NCBI RefSeq assembly: GCF_024691275.1
Contig: NZ_JAILNU010000112.1
Coordinates: forward strand, 1 to 64,000
Source of the DNA: Ruminococcus sp.
GTDB taxonomy: Bacteria; Bacillota; Clostridia; Oscillospirales; Ruminococcaceae
Direction: 5' to 3'
Length of the DNA: 64,000 bases
The position numbers and the translations under genes were made by a program. This document shows, one piece after another, positions 29,615 through 39,538 of the stretch. The notes beneath the pieces were generated by a model, which searched no databases, was not told the DNA's origin, and saw only the letters and a program-made list of their open reading frames with translations. Position 1 is the first letter of the stretch. Every line of letters starts with the position of its first letter.

Positions 29615-30268
29615 ATGACTTACAAGGAAAGTTTTATTAAATTTATGGTCGACTGCGGAGTTCTGACATTCGGTGAATTTACGCTTAAAAGCGGCAGAAA
29701 AGCTCCTTATTTTATTAATTGCGGAAATTACAAGACAGGTGCTCAGCTTGCTAAGCTCGGTGAATACTATGCCGAGTGCATAAACGCTAATAACATCCCT
29801 GTTGAGACACTTTTCGGACCTGCATATAAAGGTATCCCGCTGGCTGTTTCCACAGTTGTAGCTCTCAGCAATAAATTCGGCATAGACGTTTCTTACTGCT
29901 TTGACAGGAAGGAAGCCAAGGATCACGGCGAGGGCGGTATGTTCGTTGGCAAGGCCCTTACAGACGGCGAAAAAGTTGTTATTATTGATGATGTTATGAC
30001 TTCCGGAAAGGCTCTGCGCGAGTCGATGCCAAAGCTTATGACAGCTGCTGATGTCAATGTCACAGGTATGGTCATAACAGTTGACCGTATGGAGAAAGGT
30101 ACGGGAGAGCTTTCGGCTGTACAGGAAGTCAAGCGTGATTTCGGCGTTATCGTATACCCAATCGTTACCATGCAGGATATTATTGATGCTATCAAAAATG
30201 ATATCGTTCCCGGTAAGGAATACCTTGATAAGATGCTCGAATACAGAGAAGCTTACGGTGTTAAATAA
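29615..30268 (+). CDS. pyrE: Orotate phosphoribosyltransferase
   Basis: FGPAYKGIPLAVSTV; VVIIDDVMTSGKALRES PRPP motif. Confidence 0.96.
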   Translation: MTYKESFIKFMVDCGVLTFGEFTLKSGRKAPYFINCGNYKTGAQLAKLGEYYAECINANNIPVETLFGPAYKGIPLAVSTVVALSNKFGIDVSYCFDRKEAKDHGEGGMFVGKALTDGEKVVIIDDVMTSGKALRESMPKLMTAADVNVTGMVITVDRMEKGTGELSAVQEVKRDFGVIVYPIVTMQDIIDAIKNDIVPGKEYLDKMLEYREAYGVK

Positions 30269-30269
30269 A

Positions 30270-30307
30270 AATCAAAAGCGCTTCCGTTGGAAGCGCTTTT
30301 GATTTTT
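30270..30307. terminator. Bidirectional terminator
   Basis: AATCAAAAGCGCTTCCgttGGAAGCGCTTTTGATTTTT. Confidence 0.85.
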
Positions 30308-30313
30308 CATGAC

Positions 30314-31525
30314 TTATTTGAATAAGATGATAAGGAACTGTGATACAAGTACGACAGAGATAAGAGCTACAGGATATGTTGCAGCATATGCGGATGCAAC
30401 GTTTTCTGTGCCTGCGGTGCTTATAAGAGTTCCGAGAGCAGGAGTTGATGTCATGCCTCCTGTAATAGAACCGAGATTGTTGAGCAGACTGAGCTTCAGA
30501 ACATACTTTGCGAACAGATAACCTATTATCATAGGAACTACTGTCATTATCATTCCGTAGAGGAAGTATACAGCATCAAAGTACTGAACGAACTTAGCTC
30601 CGCCTGAAACTCCGGCACCGATAAGGAAGAACATGAGTCCAAGCTCACGGAATACCTTTAATGTTGAATCCTTAGGCATTATCGAGAACTTGCCGATATG
30701 TCCGAAGTGTCCGAATATCAGCGAAACAAGGAGACAGCCACCTGTGGTGGAAAGAGAGAAGTTGCCGAACTTAAACGAGCCGATAACGATACCGATAACT
30801 GCTGCAAGTGCAAAAGGCATAATGCCGAAGCTGTCCATTTCAATAGGAGTGAACATTTTCTTTTCCTTTGAATTCTTCTTTGAAGCAGGTGCAAGCAGTT
30901 CTCTTTCCTTTGTCATATCTGCCTTTGTTGCCTTAGGTATTATCTGAACAAAGAGTACAACACCTATAACACCGAAGATATAAGCTATAGCGTAGCCAAC
31001 CGATACGATGCTCTGGAGGTGATCGCTTCCAACAGCGTCTTTTGCAGCTGAGAAGCCCGGGGTGCTTGTAAGAGCACCTGAAAGAATTCCTGTCAGCATT
31101 GCAGTAAACTCTTCGCTTGTAAGTTCAGTGAAGTTTTTGCCCACAGTAATGCAGCCTGCGCAGGCAAGTCCGCCGCTGAGAATGATTATAATTGCAAGGA
31201 GAACATAAGATTTGAAGTTTTTCTTGAAATTTCCGAAGAAATTAGGTCCCGCAATAAATCCGACTGCCGTAACGAAGAGAATAAGTCCGAGGTTATCGAC
31301 GATCTTCAAGGCATTGCCGACAAAGTCGGTATTGATCTCATCTGAAAGCTGCTTATAGAAGACGCAGCCGTATATCAGTGCAATGATGAATACACCTGCT
31401 GTTCCGAGTGAAATGCCCTTTATAGTAATTCTTCCGAGCACATATCCAAGAGCAGCTATTGCGATCACTGAGATCATAAGAAAGGAAACACCGTGGATTG
31501 ACAGAATTCCATTAAACAGATCCAT
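30314..31525 (-). CDS. AAEx (aspartate:alanine exchanger)-family transporter; possible dicarboxylate/succinate exporter
   Basis: About 10 TM segments with internal duplication; GALTSTPGFSAA and GGMTSTPALGTL motifs typical of AspT/YidE-like permeases. Confidence 0.75.
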   Translation of the reverse strand: MDLFNGILSIHGVSFLMISVIAIAALGYVLGRITIKGISLGTAGVFIIALIYGCVFYKQLSDEINTDFVGNALKIVDNLGLILFVTAVGFIAGPNFFGNFKKNFKSYVLLAIIIILSGGLACAGCITVGKNFTELTSEEFTAMLTGILSGALTSTPGFSAAKDAVGSDHLQSIVSVGYAIAYIFGVIGVVLFVQIIPKATKADMTKERELLAPASKKNSKEKKMFTPIEMDSFGIMPFALAAVIGIVIGSFKFGNFSLSTTGGCLLVSLIFGHFGHIGKFSIMPKDSTLKVFRELGLMFFLIGAGVSGGAKFVQYFDAVYFLYGMIMTVVPMIIGYLFAKYVLKLSLLNNLGSITGGMTSTPALGTLISTAGTENVASAYAATYPVALISVVLVSQFLIILFK

Positions 31526-31593
31526 TATATATCACTTTACTTTCTTTTATAAACATATTTCGGGACGCTTTTACAGCGTCCCATATTTTTTAT

Positions 31594-33195
31594 TTATTTT
31601 TTTCTTGAATAATGTGGCAGAAGCATTGGAGAAGCTACGTCGCTTGCAGCGCCTGCTGCTTCAAGCTCCTTGTTGAACTTTTCGATATGAGCAAGTGTCA
31701 GCTTTTCAGGTGAAGCTGTTTCCTTTGCCTTAGCAGCTGCATATATACCTGCATTTCTGCCGAATACGATAACATCAAGGAGTGAGTTGCCCATGAGTCT
31801 GTTTCTACCGTGGATACCGCCGGCTACCTCGCCTGCTGCGTAGAGATTCTCGACACCTGTAGCACAGTCGTCGGATATATCAAGACCACCGTTCTGGTAG
31901 TGGAGAGTCGGGTAAACGAGGATAGGCTCCTTGCGGATATCTATGCCGTATTTGCCGAACATTCTCATCATAGCAGGGATACGCTTCTCGATAGTACCTT
32001 CACCGTGGATAAGCTCGATCATTGGAGTATCGAGCCAGAGTGCCTTGCCGAGATTTGTCTCGACACCCTTGCCGCGCTCTGTACACTCACGAATGATAGA
32101 AGCAGCTGTAACGTCGCGGGTTTCAAGGGGATGCATGAATACATCACCATCGATATTTACGAGCTTAGCTCCCAGTGAACGCACCTTCTCGGTAACGAGC
32201 GCACCAAAGATCTGCTCAGGGTAGCCTGTACCTGTCGGGTGATACTGAAGTGTATCAGCATAAAGCAGCTTTGCGCCTACTCTGTAGCCGAGGATAAGTC
32301 CGTCAGCTGTTGCGCCGTAGTGGTTGGAAGTCGGGAAGCCCTGATAGTGAAGACGACCTGCACCGCCTGTAGCGATGATAACAGTCTTAGCTCTTGCAAC
32401 GAGGAGCTCCTTAGTCTCCATATTCATAAGAACAGCACCTGCTGCCTTACCGTTTTCGTCGAGGATTATCTCAACAGCTGCTGTGAAGTCAACAACAGGG
32501 ATACCGCGGTTGATGACCTCGTCACGGAGAGTACGCATGATCTCAGCACCTGAGTAGTCCTTTGCAGCGTGCATTCTCTTGCGTGAAGTTCCACCGCCGT
32601 GAGTTGTTACCATAGTGCCGTCAGCTTCCTTGTCGAACTCAACACCGAGCTTATTGAGCCACTGTATAGCTTCGGGAGCTTTTGTAACGAGCTTCTTTAC
32701 AAGCTCGGGCTTTGCAGCGAAATGACCGCCGCCGAAAGCGTCGAGGAAGTGTATTGCAGGTGAATCGTTTGGCTTGTCAGCAGCCTGTATACCGCCCTCT
32801 GCCATCATTGTGTTAGCGTCGCCGATACGAAGCTTTGTAACGATCATAGCCTTTACGCCAGCCTCGTCAGCTTCGATTGCAGCTGATGCGCCTGCACCGC
32901 CTCCGCCGATTATAAGTACGTCTGTATCATAATCAGGAGCTGAGAGATCAACGTCGGAAGCGCTGATACGGCTCTTGCCCTGAAGCAGAGCAGCAAGCTG
33001 TGTAGGAACCTTATCGCCCTTGTTTACGCCTGCGGAAAGAACAGTGAATTCTTCCTGCTTATAGTCGGGGTGGAAATGAGCGAGAAGATCGTCCTTCTCC
33101 TCAGCAGTCATTCTTCTGGGTTCGAGAGCTGCATTTTCTGCTCTCTTTGCGGCAACTACCTTTGCCAGTTCATTGAGCTTATCTATTTTGTACAT
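31594..33195 (-). CDS. frdA: Fumarate reductase/succinate dehydrogenase flavoprotein subunit
   Basis: LIIGGGGAGASAAIEADEAG FAD motif, HPTGTGYPEQ active-site region, EVAGGIHGRNRLMGNSLLD; about 70-aa N-terminal extension. Confidence 0.9.
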   Translation of the reverse strand: MYKIDKLNELAKVVAAKRAENAALEPRRMTAEEKDDLLAHFHPDYKQEEFTVLSAGVNKGDKVPTQLAALLQGKSRISASDVDLSAPDYDTDVLIIGGGGAGASAAIEADEAGVKAMIVTKLRIGDANTMMAEGGIQAADKPNDSPAIHFLDAFGGGHFAAKPELVKKLVTKAPEAIQWLNKLGVEFDKEADGTMVTTHGGGTSRKRMHAAKDYSGAEIMRTLRDEVINRGIPVVDFTAAVEIILDENGKAAGAVLMNMETKELLVARAKTVIIATGGAGRLHYQGFPTSNHYGATADGLILGYRVGAKLLYADTLQYHPTGTGYPEQIFGALVTEKVRSLGAKLVNIDGDVFMHPLETRDVTAASIIRECTERGKGVETNLGKALWLDTPMIELIHGEGTIEKRIPAMMRMFGKYGIDIRKEPILVYPTLHYQNGGLDISDDCATGVENLYAAGEVAGGIHGRNRLMGNSLLDVIVFGRNAGIYAAAKAKETASPEKLTLAHIEKFNKELEAAGAASDVASPMLLPHYSRKK

Positions 33196-33209
33196 ATTCT
33201 CTCTCCCCC

Positions 33210-33893
33210 TTACTTCTCGATCTCACGGTGGTTGTACATATCCTTGATCTCTTCGATATTATCGACAGCCTTTGTCATAAGCTCCTCGATCTGCTTGTCA
33301 AAGATACCTTCGTTTACTTCTTTTACGCGGTCGGAGAGATGTCCGCACTCAGGAGCGATATACTTGCCGTTGAGTCTTCTTGCAAGCATAGCTACCTGTG
33401 GGTGTGAGATACCTGCGGGGCAGCGTGATGAGCATACGCCGCACATTACGCAGTCAAAGCTCTCCTCAGCACACTTCTCGTACTCGCCTCTCTGAGCATA
33501 TGCGATATACTGCATAACATTGAGCTCCTGAGTACAAGCCTTTGTGCAGGCATTACAGCCGATACAGCTGTATATCTCAGGATAGAGCTGCATCATTATC
33601 TGCTGATCCGGCTTTATCTCCTCAATGTTGTAAGTTCTCTTTTCAAGGGGGAAGAAAGGAAGCGTAGCAACGTACATACCTTCCTGTACTTCTGTCTGAC
33701 AGGCAAGACAACCGTGAAGCTCTGTCTCGCCCTTTATTCTGTATATTGTTGCGCAGGCACCGCAGAAGCCGTTACGGCAGCCGCAGCCTCTTACGAGGTC
33801 ATAGCCTGCATATTCCATAGCTGTCATTATCGTAAGACCTGCAGGCACTTCGTATTTCTTACCGAACAGGTAAACGTTCAACATATTATCCAT
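33210..33893 (-). CDS. frdB: Fumarate reductase/succinate dehydrogenase iron-sulfur subunit
   Basis: 2Fe-2S CGCRNGFCGAC...CLAC; two ferredoxin-type motifs CIGCNACTKAC and CVMCGVCSSRCP. Confidence 0.87.
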   Translation of the reverse strand: MDNMLNVYLFGKKYEVPAGLTIMTAMEYAGYDLVRGCGCRNGFCGACATIYRIKGETELHGCLACQTEVQEGMYVATLPFFPLEKRTYNIEEIKPDQQIMMQLYPEIYSCIGCNACTKACTQELNVMQYIAYAQRGEYEKCAEESFDCVMCGVCSSRCPAGISHPQVAMLARRLNGKYIAPECGHLSDRVKEVNEGIFDKQIEELMTKAVDNIEEIKDMYNHREIEK

Positions 33894-33908
33894 GCGAAAA
33901 TCTCCTCC

Positions 33909-34736
33909 TTAATATTCGTCAGGCAGTTCGCCGAGCTGATCGAAACGGAAAACAGGACCGTCCTTGCAGACATACTTATTACCGATATTGCAGCGTCCGC
34001 ACTTGCCTACTCCGCACTTCATGCGAAGCTCCATAGTTGTATAGACCTGAGTCTCAGTGAAGCCCAGCTCCTTGAGACCTGCAAGTGTGAACTTAATCAT
34101 TATCGGAGGTCCGCAGACGAGAACAGTCTTTGAAGTTGAAGGATTGAGCTCCTTTACATAGTTAGGAACAAATCCTACGTGACCGTCCCAACCTTCCTGA
34201 GGATTGTCGATAGTCAGGTTTACCTGAATACCTGCATCTGCCATCCACTCGTCGATAATTTCCTTATAGTCAACGAGATCGTCCATTGAACGCGAACCGT
34301 ATATTACCTGAACATCTCCGTAGTTAGCGCGGTTATCACGTACATAATTGATAACGGAACGCAGAGGAGCAAGTCCGATACCGCCTGCGATGAACAGGAG
34401 ATCCTTGCCTTTGAGATCTGTTTCAACAGGGAAAGCGTTGCCGTAAGGTCCGCGGATAGTTATCTGCTGACCTACGTCCATAGCGTGGAGCCATGTTGTA
34501 AGGCAGCCGCACTTCTTTATACTGAACTCCATGAACTCTTTGTTCGTAGGAGAAGATGTTATAGAGAACATAGCCTCGCCAACACCCGGTATGGAAAGCA
34601 TTGCGCACTGTCCGGGCATATGCTCAAATACCTTGCCGCCCTCAGGCGAAACTACTCTGAATGTCTTGACATCGGGAGTATCCTGTCTGATATCGGTAAC
34701 TACTCCAATGTAAGGTATCAATGTATCGTTATTCAT
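33909..34736 (-). CDS. FAD/NAD(P)-binding oxidoreductase (FlxA / AsrB / PyrK-like)
   Basis: RGPYGNAFPV, AGGIGLAPLRSVI, CGPPIMIKF, CGVGKCGRCN 2Fe-2S motif; start revised to 34736. Confidence 0.87.
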   Translation of the reverse strand: MNNDTLIPYIGVVTDIRQDTPDVKTFRVVSPEGGKVFEHMPGQCAMLSIPGVGEAMFSITSSPTNKEFMEFSIKKCGCLTTWLHAMDVGQQITIRGPYGNAFPVETDLKGKDLLFIAGGIGLAPLRSVINYVRDNRANYGDVQVIYGSRSMDDLVDYKEIIDEWMADAGIQVNLTIDNPQEGWDGHVGFVPNYVKELNPSTSKTVLVCGPPIMIKFTLAGLKELGFTETQVYTTMELRMKCGVGKCGRCNIGNKYVCKDGPVFRFDQLGELPDEY

Positions 34737-35755
34737 CACTTTACCTCCAATGCTTTCATTACCTTGACGATATTCATGGATATAGGGCACTTTGAAAGGC
34801 ATCTTCCGCAGCCCACACAGCCGAATTCGCCATTGTTGTTTGCAGGGAAATATACCAGCTTATGCATGAATCTCTGACGGAAGCGCTCAAGCTGAGTAAG
34901 TCTCGGGTTGCCGTGAGCCATCTTCGTGAAGTCGGAATACATACATGAATCCCAGCAGCGGAAACGCTTGATGCCGTGACCTGTATTGAAGTCCTTGATG
35001 TCATAGCACTGACAGGTAGGACAAACAAATGTACAGGTTCCGCATCCGAGACAGCTCTGTGAAAGCTCTCCCCACTTGTCGGAGTTAAAGTATTCATTGA
35101 GCTTGTCGCCGCCGAAATTATCTGTAGTAAGGTTTGCAAGAGGAAGCTTCTTGAGGATATCTCTAGTCTTTTCGCGTACTTCGTCAAGCTTTGCGGCATC
35201 TCCTTCTTCGAGGAGTGAAGCAACTGAGTCGATGAACTTCTGTCCTTTTTCGTTGTGAGCTTCGATGAACAAGCTCTCGCCGTCGCTGTAGCAGGCAGCA
35301 TCTCCCTCGGGAGCAGCTGCGTCGATGCCGAAAGTACCGCAGAAGCAGGTCTCGGCAGGACGTGTACAAGCCATCGTAACGACTGTACCGTGGTCGCGGC
35401 GGTTCTTGTAGTAGCTGTCTACAGGATCAGCAAGGAAAACTTTATCAAGGATAGTGAAGCTTCTTGCGTCGCAGGCACGAACTCCGAAGATCACGAAGTC
35501 CTCAGACTCTTCACGAACGTCGATGACCTCGATATTCTTGCCTTCCATTTTGAAATCGACAAGATTCTCGGTCTGCGGGAAAAAGAAGTCCTTTGCACTG
35601 CGGAGAGTATTGAGGTTATTGCTGAGCTTCATGCCGCTCTCGTACTTCTTATACTCAGCAGCGCCGTCCTCGCGGTCTGTAGGGATATAGAGAGTCTGCG
35701 AAGCTGAAATTGCTTCAAAAAGCTTACCGAGCTTGTCAAGTGATATCTTCAGCAT
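34736..35755 (-). CDS. 4Fe-4S dicluster protein (AsrA/FlxB-like)
   Basis: CLGCGTCTFVCPTCQCYD and CVGCGRCLSKCP. Confidence 0.85.
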   Translation of the reverse strand: MLKISLDKLGKLFEAISASQTLYIPTDREDGAAEYKKYESGMKLSNNLNTLRSAKDFFFPQTENLVDFKMEGKNIEVIDVREESEDFVIFGVRACDARSFTILDKVFLADPVDSYYKNRRDHGTVVTMACTRPAETCFCGTFGIDAAAPEGDAACYSDGESLFIEAHNEKGQKFIDSVASLLEEGDAAKLDEVREKTRDILKKLPLANLTTDNFGGDKLNEYFNSDKWGELSQSCLGCGTCTFVCPTCQCYDIKDFNTGHGIKRFRCWDSCMYSDFTKMAHGNPRLTQLERFRQRFMHKLVYFPANNNGEFGCVGCGRCLSKCPISMNIVKVMKALEVK

Positions 35756-36726
35756 TATTCAACTCCCCTTTCGTGAACGATACTTGCTTCGCAGTCGTCC
35801 TGTTTATAATCGTTGAGAGGAGCGCGTGAAGTTGTGTCCTCGCCAGCCTGATAATCGCCGTAAAGCGAATTGATATCCTTTATGAATTTGCGGTTGAGCA
35901 GATGAAGTGGTATGTTCTGCGGGCATACTCTTGAACACTCGCCGCAGTCCGTACATCTTCCTGCAACGTGGAACGCACGGATAATATGGAACATATTCTC
36001 CTCGAAGCTGTCTGTTGCAGCCTTGTTCTCAACGCCTGAATCAGGGTTATCGAATACGCACTTTTCACAAGTGCAAGCAGGACAGACATTACGGCAGGCA
36101 TTGCAGCGTATGCACTTTGAGAGCTGCTCACGCCAGAAGTCGTAACGCTCCTGAGCAGTCATATTTTCAAGCTTCTCCACCATGTCAAAGCGGTTGGAAT
36201 CGAGTATATCGCCGTCTTCACCGATAAGTTCGTCGTATACAACGTGCTTCTTGCTCTTGCAGTTCAGGCACTTAACGCTGAGAGCTTCGTAATAAGGCAT
36301 TTTCTCCTCACCGTAGACAGTGTCGATAATGAGAGTGCCGTTATCGTTCTTAGCTCCAAGAATTCCTGTGATGCCATTTGCCTTGATCCTCTCGGCATCG
36401 AGCTTAGGACCACCTGGGATACCGATGACATAGATATTCTCACGTACTATTCTGTGCTCCTTGATGAGCTGATTGAAGCTGTAAGTGTCGCAGGGCTTCA
36501 GGAAAGCGAGTATCTTTCCTTCCTTCTTGCTCTCTTTTACGAGGTATTTGGAAACATTTGCAGCTGTAAAGTCATCGTATACAAAATCAGCGTCGAGTTC
36601 CTCTGCCGATGTGAAAACAGCAGGAGTGATATCGTATACGAACTCTCCGCGTTTCCAGCCGATAACGCGATCTACGCTACCGTCAGCCAAAAGCTGCTTT
36701 GCTCTGTTTATCATTGCTTCCTGCAT
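35755..36726 (-). CDS. 4Fe-4S dicluster protein (FlxC-like)
   Basis: CIRCNACRNVCPACTCEKC and CTDCGECSRVCP. Confidence 0.83.
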   Translation of the reverse strand: MQEAMINRAKQLLADGSVDRVIGWKRGEFVYDITPAVFTSAEELDADFVYDDFTAANVSKYLVKESKKEGKILAFLKPCDTYSFNQLIKEHRIVRENIYVIGIPGGPKLDAERIKANGITGILGAKNDNGTLIIDTVYGEEKMPYYEALSVKCLNCKSKKHVVYDELIGEDGDILDSNRFDMVEKLENMTAQERYDFWREQLSKCIRCNACRNVCPACTCEKCVFDNPDSGVENKAATDSFEENMFHIIRAFHVAGRCTDCGECSRVCPQNIPLHLLNRKFIKDINSLYGDYQAGEDTTSRAPLNDYKQDDCEASIVHERGVE

Positions 36727-37157
36727 CGTAAATCCTCCAATCTGCGGTTTGGACCGAGTTTTCTGACAGCTTCCGTGAACTCATTCATAGTAGCAGCGAA
36801 TTTTGCTCCCTCAGCTGCTGATACCCACTCTACTCTTGTTCTGTCGCGCTCGATACCAAGGAAATCGAGCATACTGAACAGGAGCGTCATTCTTCTTCTT
36901 GTAAAGTAGTTGCCTGATGTGTAGTGGCAGTCACCCGGGTGGCAGCCGCAAAGTATTACACCGTCAGCACCGCGCTGAAAAGCTCTGAGAATGAACATGG
37001 GATTAACTCTGCATGAGCAGGGCACTCTTATGATCTTTACATTTGTAGGGTAATTAAGTCTGTTTGTTCCCGACAGATCGGCTCCTGCGTAAGAGCACCA
37101 GTTGCAGCAGAAAGCAACGATCAGCGGCTGAAACTCTTTATTATCATTTACTTGCAT
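36711..37157 (-). CDS. MvhD/FlxD-like hydrogenase iron-sulfur subunit
   Basis: FQPLIVAFCCNWCSYAGADLSG...RVPCSCRVNPMFILRAFQRGADGVILCGCHPGDCHY. Confidence 0.93.
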   Translation of the reverse strand: MQVNDNKEFQPLIVAFCCNWCSYAGADLSGTNRLNYPTNVKIIRVPCSCRVNPMFILRAFQRGADGVILCGCHPGDCHYTSGNYFTRRRMTLLFSMLDFLGIERDRTRVEWVSAAEGAKFAATMNEFTEAVRKLGPNRRLEDLRCRKQ

Positions 37158-39139
37158 ATCGCGTCAACCTCCGCCATTATCTGACTGTTTGAGAAGCCGT
37201 TGAGATCCATAGCTCCCGAAGGACAAGCAACGGTACAAGCACCGCAGCCCTGACATACAGCAGGGTTGACGTTTGCAACTCTGCGTACAGCAGTTGTTCT
37301 GTCAGGCATTCTGAATTCCTTGTCAATGTATGTGATAGCTCCGTAAGGACAAACCTTTTCACAAGACGAGCAGCCGTTGCACATAAGCTCATTTGAATGA
37401 GCAACGCATGGATTGCAGGTTATGCTGTTCTTTACCAGCAGTCCTATAGCCTTTGCAGCTGCTGCACTTGCCTGTGCAACTGTTTCAGGGATATCCTTTG
37501 GTCCCTGACAAGCACCTGAGAGGAATATACCTGCTGTTGCGCTCTCTACAGGACGAAGCTTTGGATGAGCCTCAGTGAAGAAGTCGTTTGTGTCCATCTG
37601 AGTTGTCAGCATAGTTGCGAGAGGACGTGCAGTCTTGTCAGGCTCGATAGCGGCTGCAAGAACGACCATATCTGCGTCGATATGGAGCTGTTCGTTTGCA
37701 AGGAGATCCGAAGCCTGTACATCTATCTTTCCGTCTGAACGAGGAGTTACCTTGCCGACCATACCTTTGATGTAGTGAACATTGTACTGTTCAACTGCTC
37801 TGCGGTAGAACTCGTCAAAGTTTTTACCCGGTGTACGAACGTCGATATAGAATACATATACTTCTGTATCAGGATATTTCTCACGTATGAGCATTGCGTG
37901 TTTTGCAGTGTACATACAGCATATCTTTGAGCAGTAAGGCTTTCCCTTGCTGTCGTCACATCTTGAACCTACACACTGTACAAAAACGATCTTGTGCGGG
38001 TGTGTCTTATCGGAAGGACGAAGCAGAGTACCGCCGTTTGGACCTGCTGCGTTCATCAGACGCTCAAGCTCAAGTGAAGTAACAACGTCAGGGCACTGAT
38101 TATATGCGAATTCGTCATACTTATCGAGATTGATAGGATTGAAGCCTGTAGCAACTACGATAGCGCCGTACTTCTGCTCGATGAACTTGTCCTGCTGCTT
38201 GTAGTCGATAGCGCCTGCCGAGCAGACCTTTGAACAAACGCCGCATTTTCCTGTTTTCATCATCATGCAGTAGTTGGGGTCGATAGTTGCGACCTTTGGA
38301 ACTGCCTGTGCGAATGGGATATATATAGCCGAGCGGTTGTCAAGTCCCATATTGAATTCGTTGGGTACCTTCTTCATCGGGCATTTTTCTGTACACAGAC
38401 CGCAGCCTGTACACTTTGTCTCGTCAACGAAACGAGCCTTCTTCTTGATAGTAACTGTGAAGTTTCCTACAAATCCCTTTACATCGGTAACTTCGCTGAA
38501 TGAGTGTATAGTGATATGCTCATTCTGAGAAGCTTCTACCATTTTAGGTGTAAGGATACAAGCAGCACAGTCAAGTGTCGGGAAGGTCTTGTCGATCTGA
38601 GCCATTTTGCCGCCGATAGTTGGATTCTTCTCGACAATATCAACGTCAAATCCTGCCTCTGCGATATCAAGAGCTGTCTGTATACCTGCGATACCTCCGC
38701 CGATAACGAGAGCTCTCTTTGCGACAGGGCTTTCGCCTGCTGTCAGAGGTGCGTTGAGGTGTACCTTAGCTACAGCGGCTTTGCCGAGGATTATAGCCTT
38801 TTCGGTAGCTGTAGCGATATCCTTGTGTATCCACGAGCACTGCTCACGGATATTTGCGATCTCCACCATGTAGGAATTGAGTCCTGCTGCAGCAGCAGCC
38901 TTTCTGAATGTGTTTTCATGCATTCTCGGAGAGCATGAGCAAACAACAACTCCTGTGAGGTTGTGCTCCTTGATAGCGTTCTTAACGAGATTCTGACCCG
39001 ATTCGGAACACATATACTGGTAATCCTGGGAGATAACGACTCCTGGCTCATGTCCGAGAGCTTCTGCAACTGTCTTTACATCAACCGTTGCGGCAATATT
39101 GGTACCGCAATGACAGACAAATACGCCTATTCTCTGCAT
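37148..39139 (-). CDS. hdrA: HdrA-like heterodisulfide-reductase FAD subunit
   Basis: VFVCHCGTNIAATVDV; ALVIGGGIAGIQTALDIAEAG; multiple 4Fe-4S motifs. Confidence 0.95.
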   Translation of the reverse strand: MQRIGVFVCHCGTNIAATVDVKTVAEALGHEPGVVISQDYQYMCSESGQNLVKNAIKEHNLTGVVVCSCSPRMHENTFRKAAAAAGLNSYMVEIANIREQCSWIHKDIATATEKAIILGKAAVAKVHLNAPLTAGESPVAKRALVIGGGIAGIQTALDIAEAGFDVDIVEKNPTIGGKMAQIDKTFPTLDCAACILTPKMVEASQNEHITIHSFSEVTDVKGFVGNFTVTIKKKARFVDETKCTGCGLCTEKCPMKKVPNEFNMGLDNRSAIYIPFAQAVPKVATIDPNYCMMMKTGKCGVCSKVCSAGAIDYKQQDKFIEQKYGAIVVATGFNPINLDKYDEFAYNQCPDVVTSLELERLMNAAGPNGGTLLRPSDKTHPHKIVFVQCVGSRCDDSKGKPYCSKICCMYTAKHAMLIREKYPDTEVYVFYIDVRTPGKNFDEFYRRAVEQYNVHYIKGMVGKVTPRSDGKIDVQASDLLANEQLHIDADMVVLAAAIEPDKTARPLATMLTTQMDTNDFFTEAHPKLRPVESATAGIFLSGACQGPKDIPETVAQASAAAAKAIGLLVKNSITCNPCVAHSNELMCNGCSSCEKVCPYGAITYIDKEFRMPDRTTAVRRVANVNPAVCQGCGACTVACPSGAMDLNGFSNSQIMAEVDAICK

Positions 39140-39154
39140 AGTCCTATCTCCTCC

Positions 39155-39538
39155 TTACTTTATGTATTTTCTGAATGCTGTAACGATAGCCTGCTGCGGC
39201 AGGTCTTCATCGAGCATTTCAGGTATCTGGTTCGGGTTCATGTGATTATTTCCCTGCTGACGAACAGCAGCAAGGCGTACAGCCTCGACTACCTTTGCAG
39301 GTTCAACGTTACGCGGGCATCTGTCAACACAGGCAAAGCAGGTAAGACACTTGTAAATTGACTTGGAATTCATAAGTGTTTCGATATCGCCGCGCTCGAC
39401 CATGTAGACAAACTGATGCGGATGGTACTCCATCTCGTCATATGAAGGACAAGTTCCCGAGCATTTGCCGCAACGCATACATTTAAGGACATTCACACCG
39501 CTTGAACGCAGCACTTGTTCCTGAAGGTTCTTATTCAT
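39155..39538 (-). CDS. hdrC: HdrC-like 4Fe-4S subunit
   Basis: CMRCGKCSGTCPSY and CLTCFACVDRCPRNV. Confidence 0.92.
   Translation of the reverse strand: MNKNLQEQVLRSSGVNVLKCMRCGKCSGTCPSYDEMEYHPHQFVYMVERGDIETLMNSKSIYKCLTCFACVDRCPRNVEPAKVVEAVRLAAVRQQGNNHMNPNQIPEMLDEDLPQQAIVTAFRKYIK

Noticed and set aside
29195-29926. 243-aa minus-strand ORF opposite the zinc-ribbon gene and pyrE
   Set aside because: Antisense shadow; both plus-strand genes have clear domain motifs.
36244-36909. Plus-strand ORFs of 60-220 aa across the hdr/flx/frd region
   Set aside because: All lie opposite genes with clear Fe-S/flavin motifs; the open frames arise from codon bias.
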